Below, one piece after another: positions 53,366 through 61,966 of a stretch of 64,000 nucleotides of DNA. The DNA comes from JAHEEL01 sp963700375 (GTDB taxonomy: Bacteria; Actinomycetota; Acidimicrobiia; Spongiisociales; UBA5794). A model generated the notes under the pieces. It worked only from the letters and a program-made list of their open reading frames with translations, was not told the DNA's origin and did not search any database. The stretch is taken from positions 62,001 through 126,000 of the forward strand of contig CAVOXF010000006.1 of assembly GCA_963700375.1 (NCBI GenBank). Reading direction: 5' to 3'. Position 1 is the first letter of the stretch; the number at the start of each line of letters is the position of its first letter. Position numbers and translations under genes: made by a program.

Positions 53366-53528
53366 CTGCGCGCTCCTCGCGGTCGTCTCGGTTCGACGAT
53401 AGCGATCGCGGCCCGGACCGATGAACTCGCGTGCCCCACCGGCGCGCTCCCACTGGCGCCGACTATCGGGTTCCCGGCGTGACCGGAGAGTTCGTCGCCG
53501 TCGACCTGGAGACTCGCTGCCGCCCGTT

Positions 53529-53557
53529 CTGCAACCGTCCTGCAACATCGCTGCATT
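53529..53557 (+). promoter_or_regulatory. Three heptamer direct repeats with 11-bp spacing, SARP-operator-like
   Basis: CTGCAAC (53529), CTGCAAC (53540) and CTGCATT (53551) recur at exactly 11 bp. SARP-family activators bind heptameric direct repeats phased at 11 or 22 bp upstream of their target promoters. The repeats lie 59 bp before the start of the repeat-protein gene and about 1 kb from the end of a gene whose product carries a SARP-type DNA-binding part. The link is inference; no -10 box is obvious. Confidence 0.6.
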
Positions 53558-53615
53558 GAGCAGGTCCCACGCTGTCCACCGGCATCGATCAGCCATGATG
53601 AAAGGGAGGCAGGTC

Positions 53616-54359
53616 ATGACCACTGCCCACGGACACGGCGGCATCACCACGATCGGTCCGCAGCACCCGCACCGCTGGATGCTCATTCTGGCGCTCCTGG
53701 CGATAACCGCCGTTGGCCTTGCTGCCGTTGCTCTGATCGCGAACCAATCCCTAGCTCCGACCGCAAGCGCACCGGAAGCTGGGCCGGATTCGGCTCCGGT
53801 CGCCCCGGAAGGGGCAAGTCCGTTGCTCGACGCCCCGATGAACATCCAGGAACTCAGGCTGGTCAGCGAGGCCGCGACCGGACTCGTACCGACCGGCATC
53901 TACGTCGACGAGATGCTCTTGCTGGGACTCACCACCGAACAGACAGCCGAGATCAACCACCTGCTCGCACATCCCTCAACCATCGCCACCGGAGACGCAC
54001 TCATCGGATCAACCCTCACCACCGAACAGACGGCCGAGATCAACCACCTGCTCGCACATCCCTCAACCATCGCCACCGGAGACGCACTCATCGGATCAAC
54101 CCTCACCACCGAACAGACGGCCGAGATCAACCACCTGCTCGCACATCCCTCAACCATCGCCACCGGAGACGCACTGGACGGATCAACCCTCACCACCGAA
54201 CAGACGGCCGAGATCTACCACCTGCTCGCACATCCCTCAACCATCGCCACCGGAGACGCACTGGACGGATCAACCCTCACCACCGAACAGACGGCCGAGA
54301 TCTACCACCTGCTCGCACATCCCTCAACCATCGCCACCGGAGACGCACTGGACGGATGA
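53616..54359 (+). CDS. Membrane-anchored protein with five 29-residue repeats
   Basis: A 247-residue protein. The N-terminus is His-rich (TTAHGHGGITTIGPQHPHR), followed by one membrane helix (about 22-46, WMLILALLAITAVGLAAVAL) and an Ala/Pro linker. It continues with a head segment, then five nearly identical 29-residue units beginning LTTEQTAEI and ending STIATGDAL. The helix predicts the repeats outside the cell. The start at 53616 has GGGAGG seven bases upstream; two earlier ATGs exist. A stop appears where TCA changes to TGA in the last unit. No family is recognised. Confidence 0.75.
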   Translation: MTTAHGHGGITTIGPQHPHRWMLILALLAITAVGLAAVALIANQSLAPTASAPEAGPDSAPVAPEGASPLLDAPMNIQELRLVSEAATGLVPTGIYVDEMLLLGLTTEQTAEINHLLAHPSTIATGDALIGSTLTTEQTAEINHLLAHPSTIATGDALIGSTLTTEQTAEINHLLAHPSTIATGDALDGSTLTTEQTAEIYHLLAHPSTIATGDALDGSTLTTEQTAEIYHLLAHPSTIATGDALDG

Positions 54360-54372
54360 ACTCTCACCACCG
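53928..54372 (+). repeat. Five tandem 87-bp repeats plus a truncated sixth
   Basis: Units start at 53928, 54015, 54102, 54189 and 54276. They differ at a few bases (AAC/TAC for Asn/Tyr, ATC/GAC in the Ile/Asp position, ACAG versus ACGG). A short sixth start (CTCACCACCGA at 54362-54372) follows the stop. The near-identity of units implies recent expansion. There are no spacers, so it is not a CRISPR. Confidence 0.95.
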
Positions 54373-54478
54373 AGAGGTGCGCGACCGAGAGGTGCGCGCC
54401 GATCAGCGAATCGGCAAACGGACATGCACCAACCGGCATCCTCGGAGACCAGGCAACTCCCGGATCGCGCAGCCGTTC

Positions 54479-54515
54479 GTATCGTTCGCAGCGCCACCCG
54501 CTCGGCGGACGATAC
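54479..54515. terminator. Inverted repeat between the repeat protein and the SARP fusion gene
   Basis: GTATCGT (54479-54485) and ACGATAC (54509-54515) form a 7-bp stem with a 23-nt loop. It lies between two convergent stops (54359 and 54519). It could end transcription from both directions, but there is no U tract and the loop is long. The rest of the 54360-54518 gap holds the leftover repeat fragment and nothing else I recognise. Confidence 0.4.
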
Positions 54516-54518
54516 GCG

Positions 54519-57500
54519 TCACTTGAGGGAGTCAGGAGGCTGAACTCCCGCTCCGCCCAAGCGATCGAGGATCCACGGCAGAGCATCAGGGCCGCCCCGG
54601 AGATACGAGACCATGGCTTCGCGAAACTCGGTTTCGATCCCCATTGCCACAGAAGCATCGAATCGGAACGACCCGTCGGCAAGCGCCCCGTGGGCGATCG
54701 GTGCGAGGGAGGTCCGTGCATCGAACCGTTCGTATGCCGGTCTGAAACTCCGGTTCGCCACCATGAACCCTGATCCCACCGCCTCGGTGAGCGCGATGCC
54801 GTAGTCGGGTCCGGCGAGAAACCGCATGACCTCTCGGACCTCTGGCCGGTCCGATGTCGCACCAACGAACACCGCTGAGCCAAGGATTGCGCCGGCATAT
54901 TCGGGCTCCGGAGCGGGCAGCACGAAGTACGCGATCTGGCCATTCTGTGTCGCCTGCGGTCGAAGTTGGCGAAGGGCGTAGCTGCCCTGGTGATGCAGCC
55001 AGCAACCCGGCTCGGCCAGTTGCATCAACCCCATCCCGTCAGCGATCGAGAAGTCGATCGCCTGATCAGTGCCCCCGTAGACATGACCCGGCCCGAACAC
55101 GACCTCGCCGTATCGCTCGAACGCTCTCTGTACCGGAATCGCATTGAACGGCAGTAGGCCATCGACCCAGCGGTCATAGGCCTGAATGCCCGACCCGCGG
55201 AGCACAAGGTCTTCGACGAAGTCCGTCGCCGGTCCGCCGGGCGTCGTCCCTGCCTCGGCCACGCACCAGGGCGTCCGCCCATCGTCAACCATCTGGTCTG
55301 CGAGTGCGACGAGTTCGTCCCACGACGTCGGAACGTTGTATCCCGCTTCGTCGAACGCGGCAACCGGATACCAGACGAGGCTCTTCACCGATACCGCGAG
55401 CGGTATGCCCTTGAGGTGTGGCTCCACTGGGCCGCTTGGTGCACCGTCCGCCGACATCATGAGGCCAAGGAGATAGCCGTAGTGGTCCCTCTCGAGACGC
55501 TCGCCGTCGAGGTAGGTGCCCAAGTCCATGAGGTTGGCGTAGCGATCCCCGGAGCGGGCGATCGGCTCGACCACTCCCACGACATCGGCTTGGGTCCCGC
55601 GGTCCGGAAGTTCGAATCCGGGTGCCGTCGTAACGACTGAGATACCCGTTCTCGACGTGAAGCGGGCGACATCGGCGGCAAACGCCCTCCCATCGTCTCC
55701 GACCCATGGGCTCACCACGCGCACGGTGGTTCCTCCGAGCGGGAATCCGGACTCCGACCTCTCGACGGGTAGCGCTGCAACCGCCGTACCCGGCTCGAAT
55801 GCCGGGAGTTCCCTGGGACATTCGAGATCCGCGAAGAATTCCGCACACTCCCCGTCGCTCAGCGCCCGGGCAATCCCTGATGTCGCAAGGGCGACGAGCG
55901 TTTGCAGCGGCACGTCGTACACACCGACCCTCCCGAATGGGCCGTCCACAACGCGAGTCGGCCCGGCATCCCCCGGATAGGGAATCCGTGCAGCTTGGAT
56001 CGCAAAGTGGAGCGCCTCAACGGTGCGGACGCTCACCTCCTGGCCGGAGTCCCGCAGCACGCCGGCGGCGTGCACAGCAAGGAGCAGGCTCCGCTCTGGA
56101 TCCGTGCCCAATGAGGCAACGGCACCGTGTGTCAGGGAGGAAGCAAGTGCCTGAGACTCTGACGCGACGGCCGCCAGGCGATCAACCTCAGCGTCGGCCG
56201 CTTGCTGCTCGGCTGCTCGGCCGAGCGCGATCGCCACAACCGCCAAGACGGCTGCGACGATGGCGGCCAGCGACATGACGAACGCGAGCGCGACCGCTCG
56301 ATTGTGGGCACGCGATTCGAGCGATCGCTCGCGGATCGCACGCTCGTTCTCGATTGAGAGCTCCGACGCCCGACGCTCACAGCTCGCGGTCAGGTAGCTC
56401 CGCTCAGCGTCGGTGAGCGCGAGGGAGGTTCTCTCGTCCCATTCCTCGAACTGCTGGAGCCGCGAGCCGGCGAGCAGATAGTCCGGGGCGTAGTCCGACT
56501 CCTGCCACGTCCGCGCCTCGACGTCCAGCAACTCCCGGAGCTGCAGGTCGACGCGATCGAGAGCGATCCACGACCGCAATCGGGCCCAGTCTGCAATCAA
56601 GGCTTCGTGGACGAGCGAGACGGTCGGTTGCCCGGACACCGGATCGCGATCGAAACCGATCAGCCGATACGAGCTGAAGCGATCCAGTACGGACGAGGCG
56701 ATCGGGTTCAACGCCACCATCTCGTCCAGCGGGGCGCGCCGCCTCGTCACCAACCCGCCGTCGCGCACCCGCACCAGCCGAAGGAACACCTGGCGCGCGG
56801 CAGCGCGGTCCCCCTTGCCGAGCGCCAGGTAGGCGGATTCGGCGCGCCGCGCGAGGATGCCCCGCATCCCTCCCACCTCGTCGTAGTGAGCGGCCGAAAT
56901 CACGATGCCCGATCGAGCCTCGAAGAGGCGCGTCAGCACATACTGAAGCTGCGGGAGGGCGCTGGGTTCACGCCGTATGTCCTCCATCAGTCGGAGAACG
57001 AGATCCGGATCCATCACAACCCCGACGCGGGCGGCGGGTTCGACAATCGCCGCCCGGAGCTCTTCGGTGTTGAGGGGAGTGACGGCAACCATTCCTCGAA
57101 CGAATGGATCCGCCAGGCCGGGGTGGCGCAGCGGACGATCGTAGAAGTCGGCGCGAAGAGCGAGCAGAACGGAGACGTTCCTCTTGGGTCGTGTGGCGAG
57201 GTGAACGAGCACGGCGATGAAGCGCTCACTGACCACTGGGTCGACCGCAACGAAGAGGTCTTCGAATTGGTCGACGGCAAGCACCGTCGAACGTTCGGCC
57301 TCGCCGCAGATGGCGTCGATGGCGTTGGCGGGTTCGCGTTCGAGATCCTCCAGCAGTCCTTCGGGCGCCTCGCCGCACTGGCGCACGATCGCCCGCTCGA
57401 GCGCCTCAAACGGGTGCTTCCCCGGCTCCATGTGAATCACCCGAAGCACCGTGCCGCTGCGCTGGCTCCTCGAGCGCAGTGCAGGGACGGCGCCCGCGCT

Positions 57501-58439
57501 GAGGAGGCTCGACTTCCCGCAGCCACTCGGACCAACAACGGCTACAAGCCGAGCACCCGAAGCGAACCGGTCGACGACCATCCCAACAAGCCGCTCCCTG
57601 CCGTAGAAATCACCGCTGTCGTCTTCAGTGAAGGACGCAAGGCCCTTGTACGGATTCCGGATCGAGTCACCATCGATCGGTCCTGCGCCGACCGACGATC
57701 CATGCGCGATCTCGGGATCCTGGTTCAGGATCTGTTCTTCGAGCGCCCGCAGTTCTGGTGATGGGTCGATCCCGAGGTCCTCGACGAGCCGCTTGCGAGC
57801 CCGCCCGAATGCCTTCAGTGCGTCAGCCTGACGGCCCGACCGATACAGCGCCAGCATCAGCTGTCCCCAGAAGCGTTCCCGGTACGGATTGTCAGCAAGG
57901 CAGGCCTCGAGACGCGGTATGGCGGCCTCGTCGCGCCCGAGCGCGAGTTCGAAATCGAAGCGGTCTTCGAACGCGGACAACCGTGCCTCGTCGAAAATGA
58001 GCGCCCGCGCTGCGATGGTTTCCTCAGCTCGAAGATCGGCAAGAGCGTCTCCTCGCCAGAGGGAGAGCGCCTCGGTCACGGCGGCGAACGCCCCGGGCAG
58101 ATCGACCATCGCTGCAGAGCGAGCGATCGTCACGAGCGCCTCGAATCGGTCCGCGTCCAACTCTCCATCCTCCACCCTCAACCGGTAGCCGGGTTCAGCG
58201 GGCTCGATACGACCGGACCCAAAGAGCTTTCGGAGACGCGAGACATACGCTTGGGTTGAGCGACGAGCGGTCGGCGGGGGATCTTCCCCCCATACGATGT
58301 CGATCAACTGGTCGGTGGAGATGATCCGGTTCGCGTTGAGGAGCAGCGCTGCAAGGACGGTGCGCTGGCGGCGTCCGCCGAGTTCGATCGGCCCGTCTCC
58401 TGCGGACACCTCAAGGGGACCCAGGATCCGGAAATCCAT
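54519..58439 (-). CDS. Transmembrane SARP/BTAD-STAND regulator with extracellular solute-binding domain
   Basis: A 1306-residue multidomain protein. Residues 1-90 are an OmpR-type winged helix (FRILGPLEV, RRQRTVLAALLL, STQAYVSRLRKL), and 97-242 are a BTAD domain ending DLGIDPSPELRALEEQIL. Residues 260-640 are a STAND-type NTPase (NPYKGLASF, FYGRE, Walker A VGPSGCGKSS at 302-311, Walker B VLAVDQFEDLF at 386-396, with VVGPS and LVHEALI typical of the nSTAND1 group). A helical linker and one membrane helix (about 716-740) come next. From about 900 to the end is a solute-binding-protein fold of the sugar-type class (VVEPIARSGDRYANLMDL, LKGIPLAVSVKSLVWYP, SWDELVALADQM). WD40-like repeats usual at this position are absent. 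Confidence 0.88.
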   Translation of the reverse strand: MDFRILGPLEVSAGDGPIELGGRRQRTVLAALLLNANRIISTDQLIDIVWGEDPPPTARRSTQAYVSRLRKLFGSGRIEPAEPGYRLRVEDGELDADRFEALVTIARSAAMVDLPGAFAAVTEALSLWRGDALADLRAEETIAARALIFDEARLSAFEDRFDFELALGRDEAAIPRLEACLADNPYRERFWGQLMLALYRSGRQADALKAFGRARKRLVEDLGIDPSPELRALEEQILNQDPEIAHGSSVGAGPIDGDSIRNPYKGLASFTEDDSGDFYGRERLVGMVVDRFASGARLVAVVGPSGCGKSSLLSAGAVPALRSRSQRSGTVLRVIHMEPGKHPFEALERAIVRQCGEAPEGLLEDLEREPANAIDAICGEAERSTVLAVDQFEDLFVAVDPVVSERFIAVLVHLATRPKRNVSVLLALRADFYDRPLRHPGLADPFVRGMVAVTPLNTEELRAAIVEPAARVGVVMDPDLVLRLMEDIRREPSALPQLQYVLTRLFEARSGIVISAAHYDEVGGMRGILARRAESAYLALGKGDRAAARQVFLRLVRVRDGGLVTRRRAPLDEMVALNPIASSVLDRFSSYRLIGFDRDPVSGQPTVSLVHEALIADWARLRSWIALDRVDLQLRELLDVEARTWQESDYAPDYLLAGSRLQQFEEWDERTSLALTDAERSYLTASCERRASELSIENERAIRERSLESRAHNRAVALAFVMSLAAIVAAVLAVVAIALGRAAEQQAADAEVDRLAAVASESQALASSLTHGAVASLGTDPERSLLLAVHAAGVLRDSGQEVSVRTVEALHFAIQAARIPYPGDAGPTRVVDGPFGRVGVYDVPLQTLVALATSGIARALSDGECAEFFADLECPRELPAFEPGTAVAALPVERSESGFPLGGTTVRVVSPWVGDDGRAFAADVARFTSRTGISVVTTAPGFELPDRGTQADVVGVVEPIARSGDRYANLMDLGTYLDGERLERDHYGYLLGLMMSADGAPSGPVEPHLKGIPLAVSVKSLVWYPVAAFDEAGYNVPTSWDELVALADQMVDDGRTPWCVAEAGTTPGGPATDFVEDLVLRGSGIQAYDRWVDGLLPFNAIPVQRAFERYGEVVFGPGHVYGGTDQAIDFSIADGMGLMQLAEPGCWLHHQGSYALRQLRPQATQNGQIAYFVLPAPEPEYAGAILGSAVFVGATSDRPEVREVMRFLAGPDYGIALTEAVGSGFMVANRSFRPAYERFDARTSLAPIAHGALADGSFRFDASVAMGIETEFREAMVSYLRGGPDALPWILDRLGGAGVQPPDSLK

Positions 58440-58487
58440 GTCACTTCGATCACACCCGCCGCCAATGCGGCGGGCCAGGGTCGAAAG

Positions 58488-59696
58488 TCACCTGGCGGAG
58501 ATGCCGACATCGGTGGCGGTTCGGAGGGCTGTCGCGAGGTCTCCCCGGTCCATGGTCACGATCTCATCGAGGCCAAGCCACGATGCGATGGCCACAAGCT
58601 CAGAAGCCAACTCCCGTGCGACACGAGCCACGTCGTTGTCCGGTTCGAGGTGCGCTGCCTGCACAAGTAGGCGCCTGCCCTTGCGATCGGCCTTCAGGTC
58701 GACACGGCCCACCAGTTCGCCGTCCAGAAGGAACGGAAGGACGTAGTAGCCGAACCGGCGGTCCTCCTTCGGCACGTAGATCTCGATCCGGTAGCGGAAT
58801 CCGAAGATGCGCTCGACGCGATCACGGTTCCAGATGAGCGAGTCGAACGGGCTGAGCAGCGCCGTACCAGAGGCCCGCCTCGGCAGTGCGGCGCCGGGAT
58901 GCAGGTAGGCAGGTTGACGCCATCCGTCGACTTCCACCGCAACGATCGCGCCCTCAGCGGCGAGGTCGATGAGGACGGCCCGAGCGGTGGGTGTGTGGAG
59001 ACGGTGGTAGTCGGCAAGGTCGGCCGCGGTTCCGATCCCATGATGTCGGGCCGCGTCAAGGAGCAGTTCTCGGTATGCCTCGATCCGGTTCAGTGGGCGC
59101 TCTCCGATTGCCCACGCGGGCACCACCCGTTCCGGGAGGTCGTAGCTGCGGCCGAACGTGCTCGTCCGGGTCGCGGTGATCCTGCCCGATGCGAACAGCC
59201 ACTCGAGCGCGTCCTTTCCCGGCGCATGTCCCCACCACGGCCCACCCCGTTCGCCGGGATCATCGAGATCCGAAACAGTGAGCGGTCCCCGATCAGCCAC
59301 CTCGCGCAGAACCCCTTCAACGTATCCGGGCCGCTCGTCGAGAAGGCGACGAGCGCTTCCCCACGGCTCCATCTCGTCCATACGGAAACGGAACGCGGGG
59401 TAGCGCCCGACCGGGATCAGCGAGGCCTCGTGGCCCCAGTACTCGAACAACTCCCTGGATCGTGCGGTCCACCGGTCGAATGCCGCTCGGTCGTAGGGGC
59501 CGAGACGCGAGAACATCGGGAGGTAGTGGGACCGTTCGAGGACGTTCACCGAGTCCAGCTGGAGCAAACCGACGCAGTCAAGAACGCGCCGGAAGTGCCG
59601 GACGTCGACCCGTCCGGTTGGCCGAGGTGTCGTGAATCCTTGTGCGGCAAGCGCGGTCCTCCGCGCTTGATCTCGGGTCAGCCGTCGCAGAGTCAT
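58488..59696 (-). CDS. AlkX/YcaQ-like winged-helix DNA glycosylase family protein
   Basis: A 402-residue protein of the HTH_42/YcaQ family. It contains GLLQLDSVNVLERSHYL with the catalytic QLD motif (46-48), FEYWGHEASLIP, and LLSPFDSLIWNRDRVERIFGF, the conserved block that follows the winged helices. These proteins unhook interstrand DNA crosslinks in E. coli and in Streptomyces antibiotic self-resistance. It lies 48 bp upstream of the SARP-STAND gene in the same direction. No SOS box is evident. Confidence 0.88.
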   Translation of the reverse strand: MTLRRLTRDQARRTALAAQGFTTPRPTGRVDVRHFRRVLDCVGLLQLDSVNVLERSHYLPMFSRLGPYDRAAFDRWTARSRELFEYWGHEASLIPVGRYPAFRFRMDEMEPWGSARRLLDERPGYVEGVLREVADRGPLTVSDLDDPGERGGPWWGHAPGKDALEWLFASGRITATRTSTFGRSYDLPERVVPAWAIGERPLNRIEAYRELLLDAARHHGIGTAADLADYHRLHTPTARAVLIDLAAEGAIVAVEVDGWRQPAYLHPGAALPRRASGTALLSPFDSLIWNRDRVERIFGFRYRIEIYVPKEDRRFGYYVLPFLLDGELVGRVDLKADRKGRRLLVQAAHLEPDNDVARVARELASELVAIASWLGLDEIVTMDRGDLATALRTATDVGISAR

Positions 59697-59733
59697 CGTG
59701 ATGCGTCCTCCGGGCTCGCTACGCTACCGACCC

Positions 59734-60483
59734 ATGGTTCGAACACTGAAGGCCGCGACGCGCACATTCATTCTGATCCCGGTCTTCTTCTTCTACACGT
59801 TGGCGCAGGCTGCCCACGTGATCCGGATCGGGAGGCGCACCTCGCCGAAGACCGAGCAGATGATCGAAGGAGTGATCCAACGCTGGTCCGGGCACTTCCT
59901 CAAGATCCCGCCGCTCGCGTTGAGCGTCGAGGGCGCTGAACTCGTGGACCCGAACCAGCGATACGTCGTCGTATCGAATCACATCTCGAACTTCGACATC
60001 CCGGTGCTGTTCCGCGCGATCCCGACGCCGATTCGCTTCCTCGCGAAAAAGGAGCTCTACAAGATTCCGCTGCTCGGACCCGGGATGGCCGCAGCCGGAA
60101 TCGTGAAGGTCGATCGCGGCGGCGCCATCTCGACCAGGCAGGCGATGAACGACGCCGCCAAGGAGACCTTTCGCCGCGGGTACTCGCTGATGGTCTTCGC
60201 TGAGGGGACCCGTAGTCGGACCGGGGACATGGCCTCGTTCCACAAGGGCGCCGTGCGTCTTGCAATCGACAACGGCGCGAACCTCCTCCCGGTAGTCATC
60301 TCCGGAACGTTTGACATCAATCCGCCTGGCTCGTGGTTCGTATACCCGGGCAGCGTCGTCCTCAGGATCCTGGACCCGGTTGGTATCGGCGACCGCACGT
60401 TCCGCGACATCACCCCGCTGACGAACGAACTGCACGACCGGATGTCGGCGACGTACGAGGCGATGCGGGGCACAACGAGCTGA
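59734..60483 (+). CDS. plsC: 1-acyl-sn-glycerol-3-phosphate acyltransferase-like protein
   Basis: A 249-residue membrane-associated acyltransferase. Motif I is NHISNFD (H-x4-D), motif III is FAEGTRSR, and one hydrophobic stretch near the N-terminus (ILIPVFFFYTLAQA) gives membrane attachment. It would transfer an acyl chain to lysophosphatidic acid in phospholipid synthesis; related enzymes acylate other lipids. The ATG at 59734 is chosen over one 12 codons upstream that lies close to the divergent AlkX start. It ends 10 bp from the convergent imuB. Confidence 0.88.
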   Translation: MVRTLKAATRTFILIPVFFFYTLAQAAHVIRIGRRTSPKTEQMIEGVIQRWSGHFLKIPPLALSVEGAELVDPNQRYVVVSNHISNFDIPVLFRAIPTPIRFLAKKELYKIPLLGPGMAAAGIVKVDRGGAISTRQAMNDAAKETFRRGYSLMVFAEGTRSRTGDMASFHKGAVRLAIDNGANLLPVVISGTFDINPPGSWFVYPGSVVLRILDPVGIGDRTFRDITPLTNELHDRMSATYEAMRGTTS

Positions 60484-60493
60484 CGTCGAGGGA

Positions 60494-61966
60494 TCAGTCA
60501 TAGATCCCTGTCAGCCATGTCTCTGCACCTCTGATCTCGCAGAGGAATGCACCGGCCGATGTGACGATCTGGTATTGATCGCACGGCTCCTCGCCCCTCC
60601 ACCAGCGTCCAACCTTCCTCCAGGGCCCCGCCCAGGATCGGACCGTCACCCACCGGCTTCCGAGCCGAACCCGGACCGGCATGCCTCCGTCCCATTCGAT
60701 GTGGAACGGTTGAGGGTCCGGCGGGACGAGAGTCGGCGACGGACCAGGTATTCGCCCCGGCCAGGGAGCTTCCGGATCCCGGCGAGTGACCGGCTGCTCT
60801 CCCCAACGATGCCAGGCGACCCGTTCACCCGGTTCCCGCCCACCCTGAGGATGAGCCTGAAGGAGTTCGTCCCGACCGACGATCGCCTGTGTTTCGGCGA
60901 ACGCCCGGTGGGTCTCGGAAGCAACTCGCGCATCCTCTCCGAGCGCAAGTTGTCGCCCCGCCCCGGAGAGATGCGCCGGTTCGATCCGAAGTCCGACCAG
61001 ACCACCGCGTATCCCCGCTCCGACCCCATCGATCCACGCTCGAAGTTGCCATCGGACCCGATCGGCGATGGCCCGATCATCCAGCGGATCGGCACTCAGC
61101 CATGTCCGTGAACGGATCGTTCCATCCGCTGCTTCAGCCTCCACCACGACGCGAAAGGGTGCAGCACCGACCGACGCGAGAGCTTCGACGAGCCGCCCAG
61201 CCATGGCCCTGGCCACAAACGCCGCCTGCTCGAGGTCTTCGAGCGGAGGAGAGAAGCGCTCTGAGACGGTGAGGTCGGCCGGAAGATCACGCGGGTTCAG
61301 GGCTCGATCCCGACCGGAGGCGAGACGATGGGCGTTGAGGCCAGCGGTGCCGAAACGAGATGCAACGGCGCTCCTGGGGAAGCGAGCGAGCTCACCAAGT
61401 GTCGTGATCCCGAGCCATCGGAACGTGGCAACGAGTTCTTCCCTACCGGCCGCGGATATGTCGAGCGAAGCGAGAAACGCCTCATCGTCCTCAACGACGA
61501 AGACCGGCGGATCGCCGACCGCGGCGGCTGATGCGTGCTTCGCAGCGAAGGGCCCCTCGGCGAGTCCAATCCTGAACCCGTCTCCTGCCACGCGATCGAT
61601 CTCTTTGACCACCCGTTCGACCAGCGGTCCCTCCCCCCCGTAGTACGTGACGGCTCCGGCCACCGGAACAAACACCAGCCCTGGTTCGACGACCTCGACG
61701 TTCGGAATGAGATCCTCGATCGTTGCAACCACTGGGTCGAACGCGAGCATCTCGGCCGAATGGTCGCGCTCGACCGTCACGACCTGCGGGCAGATCACCT
61801 CGGCCTCACCCCTCCGCATCCCGCGGCGAATCCCGGCAGCACAGGCGGCTGCGTTTACCGCTTCGACCCTGCCGTCGGCGCCGATCGCCTGGCCGGGATC
61901 ATCCGGCGACGCTCCGGGTCTCCGCAGCGGCCACTCCGGATACCACACGCAGAGTGTTCGAGCCAT
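60494..61966 (-). CDS. imuB: ImuB, catalytically inactive Y-family polymerase homologue
   Basis: A 490-residue protein of the Y-family fold used as an adaptor in the ImuA'-ImuB-DnaE2 mutasome. The N-terminus reads LCVWYPEWPLRRPG, where active polymerases have the metal-binding DxD. The second acidic site is also missing (VEPGLVFV), as is usual for ImuB. The little-finger and C-terminal region continues to 490. ImuB binds the beta clamp and DnaE2. Its start overlaps imuA' by 68 nt, so both are on one SOS-controlled transcript. Confidence 0.93.
   Translation of the reverse strand: MARTLCVWYPEWPLRRPGASPDDPGQAIGADGRVEAVNAAACAAGIRRGMRRGEAEVICPQVVTVERDHSAEMLAFDPVVATIEDLIPNVEVVEPGLVFVPVAGAVTYYGGEGPLVERVVKEIDRVAGDGFRIGLAEGPFAAKHASAAAVGDPPVFVVEDDEAFLASLDISAAGREELVATFRWLGITTLGELARFPRSAVASRFGTAGLNAHRLASGRDRALNPRDLPADLTVSERFSPPLEDLEQAAFVARAMAGRLVEALASVGAAPFRVVVEAEAADGTIRSRTWLSADPLDDRAIADRVRWQLRAWIDGVGAGIRGGLVGLRIEPAHLSGAGRQLALGEDARVASETHRAFAETQAIVGRDELLQAHPQGGREPGERVAWHRWGEQPVTRRDPEAPWPGRIPGPSPTLVPPDPQPFHIEWDGGMPVRVRLGSRWVTVRSWAGPWRKVGRWWRGEEPCDQYQIVTSAGAFLCEIRGAETWLTGIYD

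Noticed and set aside
53928..54372. Possible CRISPR array
   Set aside because: The 87-bp units follow each other without spacers and stay in one reading frame coding 29-residue repeats.
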